Below are positions 43,066-50,734 of a stretch of DNA of 64,000 bases, piece by piece (within the stretch, counting starts at the first letter, position 1; every line of letters begins with the position of its first letter). This stretch comes from Candidatus Mediterraneibacter pullicola (GTDB lineage Bacteria > Bacillota > Clostridia > Lachnospirales > Lachnospiraceae): NCBI GenBank assembly GCA_019117065.1, contig DXAK01000033.1, forward strand, positions 1 through 64,000, read 5' to 3'. The translations under genes were made by a program, and so were the position numbers. The notes beneath the pieces were generated by a model, which did no database searches, was not told where the DNA came from, and saw only the letters and a program-made list of their open reading frames with translations.

Positions 43066-44463
43066 TTATTCTTCCCATATACCTACCGCCAGCACTGTCA
43101 TATCGTCGGCAGGTTCTTTTCCTGTCCATGCCAGCACCTGTTCCAGTATGTGGTGGGCAATCTCCCGCGGGTTCGTCATTGCCGTCCCCTGTATGATTGT
43201 CTCAAGAAGAATATCCTGCTCCCCGACCGGAAGTGCGTCTAGCACGCCGTCCGTCACCATAATCACAAAATCCCCGTCTTCTAGTTTCCGCTTTACAGAA
43301 TCAATCTCAATATGGTTCATTACACCGATGGGAAGACTAGTCGAACTCAAATGCTCCACACAGTCTTTCTTTTTGATAAAAGTGGACGACGCTCCTGCTT
43401 TAATGATCTCGCACTCTCCCGTGTACAAGTCGAACACCGTCATATCCACCGTGGAATAATGGATTTCTTCCCTTCCCATAACGAGTGTGGTATTGATCAT
43501 CTGTATTGCCGTCTTCTCCGGGAATCCTGCTCCGAGAAGTTCTTCTAAAAGTTCAATGACAAGAGTGCTCTCCCGGCATGCCTCCTCTCCGGAGCCCATT
43601 CCATCGGAGAGCGCCGCGCCCCGTTTCCCACCGGGCATGTCCATCATGGCGAAATTATCACCTGAAATCGCGGAACATCCTTTCCCAATGCGTGCTGTTC
43701 CCTGCATCGTATAATATGCCGGCCCCTCCCGGCACACCACGGTTATATATCTGGAACCAACCATCTGCGCACAATCCGGCGAAAGTATGAGCCTTCTGCC
43801 AGCCGCCTCGGACACGGCGCGCACGATTTCTTTCGAGGCAACCTTATCCTTCTTCATTGCCCGGACCGTAACGTGGATTTCATATTTTCCCTCTCCATTC
43901 ATAAAAAAATGGGTATACAAAACACGTACGTCCTTTTTACGCAGGAGTGCGGTGATTTTCTTCTCTAGCCGTTCATCTGTGAAAATACTGTCCTCCAGCT
44001 CCTTTGCCGTGCTCTGCATCATGTCCGCAAAGGTATCAAGCTGTATGGCACAGCTCTCCCTGCTCCTTGCGATTCTGTTTACCCATATAATATTCTGTCT
44101 AGCGTCGTGGAAACCTTCCAGCATCTCTCTTAAAAATCTCGGCGCCATCACACATCGCTGCATCAACTTCCGCTTTGTTTCCGTATTCAATTCATTTCCG
44201 TAGCGGTCTACCGCAGACAGCACATCGTACCCCATCTGATAGGTGTGTACAAAATTTTCGCCCCAACACCAACCGCATTTTTCGCACTTCCCGCACACCT
44301 TTTCCCTTACACGGGCAAACATGCTTTCGATTTCCTCTGAAGAAAATGCCTGTCGTTTCTCTTCCAATCCCATGAAAGTCTTGGAAAGCTGTCTTAAGGA
44401 ATGCGCGAATTTTTCAATTTGCTCTACATAAGGGCTGCCATGCAGCGCCTGTCCCTCACTCAT
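43066..44463 (-). CDS. spoIIE: SpoIIE-type PP2C phosphatase without the membrane domain
   Basis: 465 residues, matching only the central and phosphatase parts of B. subtilis SpoIIE (about 827). Visible: a Cys motif VCGKCEKCGWCWG (about 56-68) in the regulatory region, then the PP2C domain with FAMMDMPGGKRGAALSDGMGSGEEA, DFVIMVTDGVLDALP and PADDMTVLAVGIWEE holding the metal-binding aspartates. The ten-helix N-terminal domain is absent: no hydrophobic segment is seen, and the terminator 30 nt upstream leaves no room for one. Family role: dephosphorylation of SpoIIAA to activate sigma-F in the forespore, with septum targeting normally via the missing membrane domain. The conserved position between divIC and tilS supports the identity. 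Confidence 0.88.
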   Translation of the reverse strand: MSEGQALHGSPYVEQIEKFAHSLRQLSKTFMGLEEKRQAFSSEEIESMFARVREKVCGKCEKCGWCWGENFVHTYQMGYDVLSAVDRYGNELNTETKRKLMQRCVMAPRFLREMLEGFHDARQNIIWVNRIARSRESCAIQLDTFADMMQSTAKELEDSIFTDERLEKKITALLRKKDVRVLYTHFFMNGEGKYEIHVTVRAMKKDKVASKEIVRAVSEAAGRRLILSPDCAQMVGSRYITVVCREGPAYYTMQGTARIGKGCSAISGDNFAMMDMPGGKRGAALSDGMGSGEEACRESTLVIELLEELLGAGFPEKTAIQMINTTLVMGREEIHYSTVDMTVFDLYTGECEIIKAGASSTFIKKKDCVEHLSSTSLPIGVMNHIEIDSVKRKLEDGDFVIMVTDGVLDALPVGEQDILLETIIQGTAMTNPREIAHHILEQVLAWTGKEPADDMTVLAVGIWEE

Positions 44464-44487
44464 GCTGTTATCTTCCTTTCTATCTAC

Positions 44488-44522
44488 ACAAAAGACTCCG
44501 GGAGCATCTCTCCCGGAGTCTT
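44488..44522 (-). terminator. Terminator between divIC and spoIIE
   Basis: 13-bp perfect stem AAGACTCCGGGAG / CTCCCGGAGTCTT with a 5-nt loop and TTTT on the minus strand. It separates the yab-divIC transcript from spoIIE, which then needs its own, probably sporulation-specific, promoter in the short gap. Confidence 0.75.
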
Positions 44523-44582
44523 CTTCTGTAGCTTATCTCTTATTTATCCATAGCCTGTCCGCATATAATTTCCGAACCAGCC

Positions 44583-44921
44583 CTACTGCGTAGGCTTGAA
44601 CAAGATCTCATTCGGATCCACAAGCCCCAGCTTATCTTCCGCAGTATCTTTAATGTAATCGTCTGTCTTGACGTATTCCTCGTATTTCTTAACTTCTTCC
44701 GTCCTCTCTTCTTCCGCCTTGATCTGAGCCTCCAGCTCCTGTTCCTGAGCCTTGTACTGTGCGTTCTTCTCGTGAAGCCTCATAGAGCTGACTGCCAGCA
44801 CCCCGGAAAGACACACCAGAACGGCGCAAATTAGAAGAATGCTTCTCTTATACTGCCTAAGCCGCAGGCCGCTCTTCCCTCTCTTTGTTTTTCCCGTCTC
44901 CCGACGTCTCATCTTACTCAT
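44583..44921 (-). CDS. divIC: Septum formation initiator DivIC (FtsL/DivIC family)
   Basis: 112 residues. A very basic head (MSKMRRRETGKTKRGKSGLRLRQYKR) is followed by one helix (about 28-47, SILLICAVLVCLSGVLAVSSM). A coiled coil comes next (about 50-85, HEKNAQYKAQEQELEAQIKAEEERTEEVKKYE), then the C-terminal YIKDTAEDKLGLVDPNEILFKP motif of DivIC. Role: bitopic divisome protein acting with FtsL and DivIB. Position between yabQ and spoIIE matches the conserved Firmicute order. Confidence 0.93.
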   Translation of the reverse strand: MSKMRRRETGKTKRGKSGLRLRQYKRSILLICAVLVCLSGVLAVSSMRLHEKNAQYKAQEQELEAQIKAEEERTEEVKKYEEYVKTDDYIKDTAEDKLGLVDPNEILFKPTQ

Positions 44922-44972
44922 TTATACTCACCCTGCTTATTGATTATATTCTCCCCTGTGACAGGTTTTATT

Positions 44973-45305
44973 CTATCTGCTTTTTCTGTACTTTTCAAGG
45001 GCTTTCTTTAGCTTTGTGTAAATTTTTACCGTAAAGCGCAGAAGCGCCCATCCTGCCATCGCCCCGCACGCCATGCCCAACAGGAAAAACCACCGTATAC
45101 TCCCGTAGGTCGTCTCATACATCCTGTCGAAAAGATAGACGCTTGCAACGATCCAGAAAAGCAGATCCTCCGCTCCCACAGCTATCTGGCTATGTGGTAT
45201 AAACCTACGCAAGAGACTTAAGACATTGTACGCAAATAGGACTGTCATCCCCGACAGGCCAGCATAGAGAAAGAAGCCAGCCTCCACCTTGATCCCAAAT
45301 ATCAT
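44973..45305 (-). CDS. yabQ: Spore cortex biosynthesis protein YabQ
   Basis: 110 residues with three to four membrane segments (about 7-27, 40-60, 68-92). The composition and position match YabQ: EAGFFLYAGLSGMTVLFAYNVLSLLRRF and AVGAEDLLFWIVASVYLFDRMYETTYGSIRWFFLLG. Family role: integral membrane protein of the outer forespore membrane, needed for spore cortex synthesis in B. subtilis. It starts 6 nt after yabP and is followed after 51 nt by divIC. Confidence 0.88.
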   Translation of the reverse strand: MIFGIKVEAGFFLYAGLSGMTVLFAYNVLSLLRRFIPHSQIAVGAEDLLFWIVASVYLFDRMYETTYGSIRWFFLLGMACGAMAGWALLRFTVKIYTKLKKALEKYRKSR

Positions 45306-45311
45306 AGGCGC

Positions 45312-45602
45312 CTACTTAAACAGCTTTGACAGGAAGTTCTCGCCGCTTTTTCCCGCCTGAGAAACATTTGAATAAGCGATGCTGTCAATGTTGCCCGACA
45401 GATCAACCTCTCCCTTTTCTACAGTCAGCCTGTTCACATGCAGGTCCGTTCCTTTTACCATAAGCATCCCCTGCTCTGTCTCCAGCAGGATCTCATTTAA
45501 GTCAAAGGAAAGTACGTCAAGCACTCCTGTCACCATAGCTGTCTTTCTGTTATTGACTACAAGTTTATGTGTCTTTGCGATACGCTGTTCTTCCATCCGC
45601 AC
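45312..45602 (-). CDS. yabP: Sporulation protein YabP
   Basis: 96 residues, soluble. KLVVNNRKTAMVTGVLDVLSFDLNEILLETEQGMLMVKGTDLHVNRLTVEKGEVDLSGNIDSIAYS is the compact YabP/YqfC family pattern. Family role: spore-coat or cortex-associated protein co-expressed with yabQ in the mother cell. The C-terminus (SQAGKSGENFLSKLFK) is a short amphipathic tail. Located between rqcP and yabQ. Confidence 0.92.
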   Translation of the reverse strand: MRMEEQRIAKTHKLVVNNRKTAMVTGVLDVLSFDLNEILLETEQGMLMVKGTDLHVNRLTVEKGEVDLSGNIDSIAYSNVSQAGKSGENFLSKLFK

Positions 45603-45651
45603 TCCCTCCCGCTCTGCTTTTAAATATATGAGAGGTTGTTTCTATTTATTC

Positions 45652-45891
45652 CTAAAGATATTTGAACAGGTCTTTCGCTTCTTCTTTTTTCACGGTCTCT
45701 TGAACGTTGAGCACTTCCACGCGGACGCTTTTTGTCCCAAAGGCAATCTCTATGACATCCCCGGCTTTCACCTGCGCAGACGCTTTCGCCGGTCGGTCAT
45801 TGACTGTGACGCGCCCCGCGTCGCACGCCTCGTTCGCTACTGTTCTCCGCTTAATGAGCCGAGATACTTTTAAAAATTTGTCCAGACGCAT
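45652..45891 (-). CDS. rqcP: S4-domain RNA-binding protein RqcP (YabO/HslR family)
   Basis: 79 residues from the ATG at 45891, with GTGGGGTGAAAAA upstream; the track ORF overlaps hup with 47 spurious codons. MRLDKFLKVSRLIKRRTVANEACDAGRVTVNDRPAKASAQVKAGDVIEI is a full S4 fold. Family role: RqcP works with RqcH on 50S subunits to add alanine tails to stalled nascent chains. It lies directly downstream of the hup terminator, so its expression depends on read-through or a promoter not seen. Confidence 0.93.
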   Translation of the reverse strand: MRLDKFLKVSRLIKRRTVANEACDAGRVTVNDRPAKASAQVKAGDVIEIAFGTKSVRVEVLNVQETVKKEEAKDLFKYL

Positions 45892-45907
45892 TTTTTCACC
45901 CCACTTT

Positions 45908-45943
45908 ACAAAAAAAGATGTCTCAAAGTAAATTTGAGACATC
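45908..45943 (-). terminator. Terminator of hup, just upstream of rqcP
   Basis: 11-bp perfect stem GATGTCTCAAA / TTTGAGACATC with a 5-nt loop and a 7-T run on the minus strand, 17 nt before the rqcP start codon and 35 nt after the hup stop. The rqcP ribosome binding site lies beyond the T-run. Confidence 0.88.
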
Positions 45944-45977
45944 CTGTCCAACTCTTTTATCGTTTTACAAGATAAGA

Positions 45978-46250
45978 CTAGTTGATAGCGTCCTTTAATG
46001 CTTTTCCGGCTTTGAACTTCGGAGCCTTGCATGCCGCAATCTTCATTGTCTTTCCTGTCTGCGGGTTTCTTCCCTCTCTTGCAGCTCTCTTGCTTACTTC
46101 GAATGTTCCAAATCCAACAAGCTGAACTTTCTCGTCCTTCTTAAGTTCTGCTGTTACAACATCGATAAAAGCCTTTAATGCTTTCTCTGAATCTTTCTTG
46201 GAAATTTCTGCCTGCTCTGCAATTGCTGCGATGAGTTCTGTTTTGTTCAT
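45978..46250 (-). CDS. hup: HU-family DNA-binding protein
   Basis: 90 residues, standard length. [28 protein letters not shown] starts the helical part; the signature [26 protein letters not shown] is the DNA-gripping arm; the end is [14 protein letters not shown]. Role: nucleoid-associated protein bending DNA. GAGGAGGATTTACCT precedes the ATG. A -10-like TGCTAGAAT lies near 46290-46300, but the -35 is unclear. Followed by its own strong terminator, consistent with high expression of a short message. Confidence 0.97.
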   Translation of the reverse strand: MNKTELIAAIAEQAEISKKDSEKALKAFIDVVTAELKKDEKVQLVGFGTFEVSKRAAREGRNPQTGKTMKIAACKAPKFKAGKALKDAIN

Positions 46251-46453
46251 AGGTAAATCCTCCTCTTTATTGTACCTGCATACAATTTAATTCTAGCAAA
46301 GGGGACTATGCCTTGCCGTCCGCATATTTCCGCCTTTATGTACTGTTATAACGTTTTCGCCCTGCTTTGTCAAGATTTTTCACCGCTTTGCCAAGATTTT
46401 TCCCGGTTTTTTACGGCTTCTTACTGTTACAGACGGCTCCTTACCTCTTCCGG
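46251..46453. other. hup/phosphoglucomutase intergenic region
   Basis: About 200 nt upstream of hup and downstream of the mutase gene. It contains near-repeats TTTGTCAAGATTTTTC and TTTGCCAAGATTTTTC and likely holds the hup promoter. No gene seen. Confidence 0.4.
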
Positions 46454-48136
46454 CTATGCCATCACCGGTTTTAACGCCACGGAAAGTTTCTCTTTTTCAG
46501 CTTCCGCCTCAGCAAGATCCTTACCAAGAGTGGTGTAATAAATCTTGATCTTAGGCTCTGTTCCTGACGGCCGCACAATCACTGTCGCATTGTTCTCTAA
46601 TTTATAAATCAGTACGTTCGCCGCCGGGAGTCCTGTTTCCTCTGGCTTCTGATAATCTGTCACGGCTGACACCTTATAACCGGCGATCTCAGTCAGTGGA
46701 TTCTCGCGCAGGTTCTGCATGATGCCTGCCATCTTGTCCATCCCGCTTAAGCCCGGGAATTCAAAACTATCGACCTTGTTAAGATATCTTCCGTACTGGG
46801 TATAGATTTCCTCCATACGCTGTTTTAAAGAGCTTCCGACGCTCCGGTAATAAGCGGCCATCTCGCAGATAAGCATGGAACCAATCACCGCGTCTTTATC
46901 ACGCACATATGGTCCTGCAAGATATCCATAGCTCTCCTCAAAGCCAAAAATAAAGCGGTCTACTTCCCCAGCCTGCTCAAGCTGTGCGATCTGATCTCCA
47001 ATCCATTTGAATCCGGTGAGCACGTTGCGAAGCTCCACGCCGTAATGTCCTGCTACGGCATCTGCAAGGGGTGTGGACACGATGGATTTTACCGCCACTG
47101 GTTTGTCCGGCATTGTTCCTTTCTCAATCCGCCCCGCGCAGATATAATCAAGAAGAAGAACCCCCACTTCATTTCCGCTCACCAGCTCGTATGAGCCGTC
47201 CGGGCATTTCATGGCGATACCCACACGGTCCGCGTCCGGATCCGTCGCCAGCATCAGGTCTGCGCCAGTCTCTTTTGCCAGATTGAGTCCCTGCTCCAAC
47301 GCCTCAAAAATCTCAGGGTTCGGGTAACTGCATGTGGTAAAATAGCCATTGGGATACTCCTGATCCGGTACGATAGTGATATCTGTCACGCCGATATCTT
47401 TTAAGACCTGTGTTACTGGCACAAGACCGGAACCATTCAGCGGGCTATACACCAGCTTCAGCCCGGCGGTACTGCACAGCCCCGGCCGTACCTGGCGGGA
47501 TTCGATCGCGTCATAGAGCGCCCGTTTGCAGTCGTCGCCGACAAAACGGATCAGGCCGTCCTCGACTCCCTGCGCGAAAGACATGTACTTTGCCCCGGTG
47601 AGCACGTCCGTTTTCTGAATCTCCTCATATACGACAGCCGCAGCGTCATCCGTCATCTGGCATCCGTCCGGCCCGTAAGCTTTATATCCGTTGTACTTCG
47701 CAGGATTGTGGGATGCGGTCACCATAATACCTGCATTGCAGTTATAGTAGCGGGTTGCAAAAGAAAGCGCAGGCACGGGCATGAGCGCGTCATAGATACG
47801 AACTTTGATTCCGTTCGCTGCCAGCACTCCCGCTGCCGTTTTGGCGAACACGTCGCTCTTCAGCCTGCTGTCATAGCTGATCGCCACGGTCTGTGTGCCG
47901 CCCTGTGTCTTCACCCAATTTGCCAGCCCCTGTGTCGCCTGGCGGACCACGTAGATGTTCATCCGATTGGTTCCCGCTCCGAGCACGCCGCGCAAGCCCG
48001 CCGTACCGAATTTCAGAGCGACCGCAAAGCGTTCTTTTATCTCGTCATCATTTCCTTCGATCTTTGACAATTCCGGCTTCAGATCCGCATCCTCAAGATC
48101 TGCCGCCATCCAGCGCTTATACTCTTCCTGATACAT
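46454..48136 (-). CDS. Phosphoglucomutase/phosphomannomutase (PgcA-like)
   Basis: 560 residues from the ATG at 48136, preceded by AGGAGTGATAAAA; the track start is inside this site. Four active-site loops are seen: phosphoserine loop IMVTASHNPAKYNGYK, metal loop LMLATDPDADRVG, sugar loop FIFGFEESYGYLAGP and phosphate-binding loop VIVRPSGTEPKIKIYY. Role: interconversion of glucose 1- and 6-phosphate (or mannose phosphates), supplying sugar nucleotides for capsule and glycolipid synthesis. The length of about 560-580 matches the PgcA class rather than GlmM. Confidence 0.93.
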   Translation of the reverse strand: MYQEEYKRWMAADLEDADLKPELSKIEGNDDEIKERFAVALKFGTAGLRGVLGAGTNRMNIYVVRQATQGLANWVKTQGGTQTVAISYDSRLKSDVFAKTAAGVLAANGIKVRIYDALMPVPALSFATRYYNCNAGIMVTASHNPAKYNGYKAYGPDGCQMTDDAAAVVYEEIQKTDVLTGAKYMSFAQGVEDGLIRFVGDDCKRALYDAIESRQVRPGLCSTAGLKLVYSPLNGSGLVPVTQVLKDIGVTDITIVPDQEYPNGYFTTCSYPNPEIFEALEQGLNLAKETGADLMLATDPDADRVGIAMKCPDGSYELVSGNEVGVLLLDYICAGRIEKGTMPDKPVAVKSIVSTPLADAVAGHYGVELRNVLTGFKWIGDQIAQLEQAGEVDRFIFGFEESYGYLAGPYVRDKDAVIGSMLICEMAAYYRSVGSSLKQRMEEIYTQYGRYLNKVDSFEFPGLSGMDKMAGIMQNLRENPLTEIAGYKVSAVTDYQKPEETGLPAANVLIYKLENNATVIVRPSGTEPKIKIYYTTLGKDLAEAEAEKEKLSVALKPVMA

Positions 48137-48312
48137 TTTTATCACTCCTGACATTTTCTTTTATTTCTTTTTTGCACAGCGCCGCCGTATAGGGAAATGC
48201 ACTTTAAACGGCGTACCCCTGATGGTTTTAACTGATTTCCCCGTATGCGGGCGCAGTTCACAAATTTAGTTTAAATATATCATGTTTCCCGACGGACGGC
48301 AATAAAACTCTG

Positions 48313-49323
48313 CTACATCTTCAAGGAAAATATCTCCTCAAGAAACTCATACTTTTCCTCGCACTGGCGGACCGCCAGTTCCAGTTTCTCCACGTATTTT
48401 TCCGGGATCCACGCCTTGTTAGAGCGGTAATAGCTTCCCGCTGTTTTCCAGAATTTTTCAGGATATGCCAATGAGAGCCCAAGATACTCTCGTTCATCAG
48501 AAGTCAGAGCCCTCTCTTCTTCATATGCCTCAAGCAGCATCTGTCCATTTTTTAATTTCCAATGATTCTTTTCCATGACTTTTCTAATAAAGTAATAAAG
48601 GTCATTTACTTGGATATCTGTGTGAATACGCTCAAAATCCGTCACAGCCATCCCTTCCCTGATCATCAGGAGATTGTGATAATTATAATCCCCGTGAACA
48701 AGCCGTTTCCCGCTGACGCTTTCCTCGTACAGCTTGCCGCACCCAGACTCCTCCATCCTACGCAGCACCTTTTCCGCCATGCCATACATCTTGTCAAAGC
48801 TCTCCAGAAATAAGTATTCAAATTCATTTTTCGTTACCCGGGCCCGGATGAACGTCCGCACTTTTTTCAGTTCACGATTATGGCGGCGGATCATCTCAAC
48901 CGGACTTTTTCCCCTTGGGACTTCCGAAACCTCCTGTAGCGGTTGTCCGGCAGACACTTCATTTAGCTCCCTGTGGAGAAGGCCAAGCTGCCGGGCGGCG
49001 CAGACAACCTCGCTCTCCTGACGGATATCGCACTCCCGTCCCTGATACCACTTTTTCAGCATATAGGTAATGCCCTCCCGCGACGTCACGAGCAGCTCCC
49101 CCTCCTCCGTAAATACCGGAGTGTCAACTTTAACATTTCCTCGTGTCTCTAAAAGGTCCAGAACACGATACAGCAAAAGGGCACGACGCTCAGAAATTCT
49201 CGTCTCCTTTAACAGCATCGCCCCTTTATTTGTATCGCAAAAAAACGCACCCCTTATTTTTCGGGTGCCTTTCACATCTATATTATATTTCTCCAGCACT
49301 TCCAGTCCATATTCTTCTCTCAT
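48313..49323 (-). CDS. CotS-family spore coat kinase-like protein
   Basis: 336 residues with an aminoglycoside-phosphotransferase/choline-kinase-like fold: GAFFCDTNKGAMLLKE at the start (P-loop-like), the catalytic segment RLVHGDYNYHNLLM with the Asp and Asn, and AVTDFERIHTDIQVNDLYYFIRKVM. The CotS/YsxE/YutH family of spore coat proteins has this pattern (HGDYxxHN, DFExxxxDxxxxDL). Role: spore coat assembly in B. subtilis; kinase activity is unproven for most members. The ATG follows GGGGGCAGCC. It is a lone coat-type gene between cca and the mutase gene. Confidence 0.85.
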   Translation of the reverse strand: MREEYGLEVLEKYNIDVKGTRKIRGAFFCDTNKGAMLLKETRISERRALLLYRVLDLLETRGNVKVDTPVFTEEGELLVTSREGITYMLKKWYQGRECDIRQESEVVCAARQLGLLHRELNEVSAGQPLQEVSEVPRGKSPVEMIRRHNRELKKVRTFIRARVTKNEFEYLFLESFDKMYGMAEKVLRRMEESGCGKLYEESVSGKRLVHGDYNYHNLLMIREGMAVTDFERIHTDIQVNDLYYFIRKVMEKNHWKLKNGQMLLEAYEEERALTSDEREYLGLSLAYPEKFWKTAGSYYRSNKAWIPEKYVEKLELAVRQCEEKYEFLEEIFSLKM

Positions 49324-49392
49324 GGCTGCCCCCTGTCAGACTTCTGTCGTCTTTCGATAATCTAATGTATGACGGGGACAGCCCGAGTATGA

Positions 49393-50727
49393 TTACTGAC
49401 CGAGTTTTTCTTTTACATAAGCGCACAGTATCTCTTTTTGGTTCCTTGCGGGATCGTCAAGCACATATTCCAGAAGTTCGCTAAGCATGCTTCCCAACTC
49501 CCTTCCCGGCTGCATCCCAAGCTCCATAAGTTCCCTGCCGCTCACTGCAAGCTGTCTTAGAGTAATACACTCTTTATTTAAAACGATCTCCTGATAAAGT
49601 TCCCTTATAGCAATGATATTCTCAATCTTCTCCCTCCGCTTGTACGGGCTCTGCGCCTTGACGTCCGCCATGCGCACTGCCAGATAATACGGGAAAAGAT
49701 CCACGCCGATCCGGTTCATGGCACGCCGTACATTCTTTGGCGTGGCTTCCATGCGGTAATCGTGATAGCAGACGAGACGGCTTACCTTTTTGATCGTGTC
49801 ATTGTCAAATTTCAGTCTGTGCATGATCTTCCGGGCGATCTCCTCGCTCACAAGCGCATGCCCTTTAAAATGATCCCGTCCATTCTCATCCGTTGTTTTC
49901 ATGGACGGTTTCCCCATATCGTGGAAAAGCATGGTCAGCCGCAGAATCTTGTCACGTTTCACATTTTTAAGGGCGTGAAGCGTATGCTGTGCCACATCGT
50001 ACTTATGGTGAGGCGTATTCTGACCCACCCCCACCATAGCATCCCACTCGGGCAGGATGATCTTTGTGATACCCAGCTCATACGCGTCCTGTATCCGCTC
50101 TGGATGTGCAGAGACGAGAAGTTTTACCAGCTCCGTCTGTATCCGCTCCGCACTGATATTGTTAAGAGTGGGCGCCAGCTCTCTGACCGCCTCCGCGGTT
50201 TCCTTTTCAATAGGGAAATTAAGCTGCGCTGAGAAACGGACCGCACGCAGGAGCCGCAGGGCATCCTCAGAAAAACGCTCTCTCGGATCTCCCACACACC
50301 GGATCAGGTGATGATTTAAGTCCTTCATCCCCCCAAACACATCCACAAGACGCGCGTCATCGTTGTATGCCATGGCGTTGATCGTAAAATCACGGCGGCG
50401 CAGATCCTCCTCCAGACGGTTTGTGAACCGCACTTCCTTAGGGTGCCTGCTGTCCTCATACGCCCCGTCAATACGGTATGTCGTCACCTCAAAGGCATCT
50501 TTCCCAATAAGAACGGTAACTGTCCCATGCTCGATCCCCGTATCCACGGTTCTGCGGAAGAGTCTCTTGATCTCTTCCGGGCGCGCCGATGTGGTAATAT
50601 CCCAGTCCTCGGGGCGTTTCGCAAGGATCGAATCGCGCACGCAGCCCCCCACGGCATAAGCTTCATAGCCGTGAAGCTGAAGATTATTGATAATCATGAT
50701 TACTTTTCTCGGCAATGCTATTTTCAT
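49393..50727 (-). CDS. cca: CCA tRNA nucleotidyltransferase with HD domain
   Basis: 444 residues. The nucleotidyltransferase head has AYAVGGCVRDSILAKRPEDWDITTSARPEEI (catalytic DxD) and RRDFTINAMAYNDDARLVDVFGG. The body has GAHPERI-like neck sequence, then an HD domain (RLTMLFHDMGKPSM, FKGHALVSEEIA, VCYHDYRMEA). Role: addition or repair of tRNA 3' CCA ends. A GAGG site lies 11 nt before the ATG. It follows the YhaN-like gene by 7 nt on the same strand, so the two are co-transcribed. Confidence 0.94.
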   Translation of the reverse strand: MKIALPRKVIMIINNLQLHGYEAYAVGGCVRDSILAKRPEDWDITTSARPEEIKRLFRRTVDTGIEHGTVTVLIGKDAFEVTTYRIDGAYEDSRHPKEVRFTNRLEEDLRRRDFTINAMAYNDDARLVDVFGGMKDLNHHLIRCVGDPRERFSEDALRLLRAVRFSAQLNFPIEKETAEAVRELAPTLNNISAERIQTELVKLLVSAHPERIQDAYELGITKIILPEWDAMVGVGQNTPHHKYDVAQHTLHALKNVKRDKILRLTMLFHDMGKPSMKTTDENGRDHFKGHALVSEEIARKIMHRLKFDNDTIKKVSRLVCYHDYRMEATPKNVRRAMNRIGVDLFPYYLAVRMADVKAQSPYKRREKIENIIAIRELYQEIVLNKECITLRQLAVSGRELMELGMQPGRELGSMLSELLEYVLDDPARNQKEILCAYVKEKLGQ

Positions 50728-50734
50728 GAGTAAA

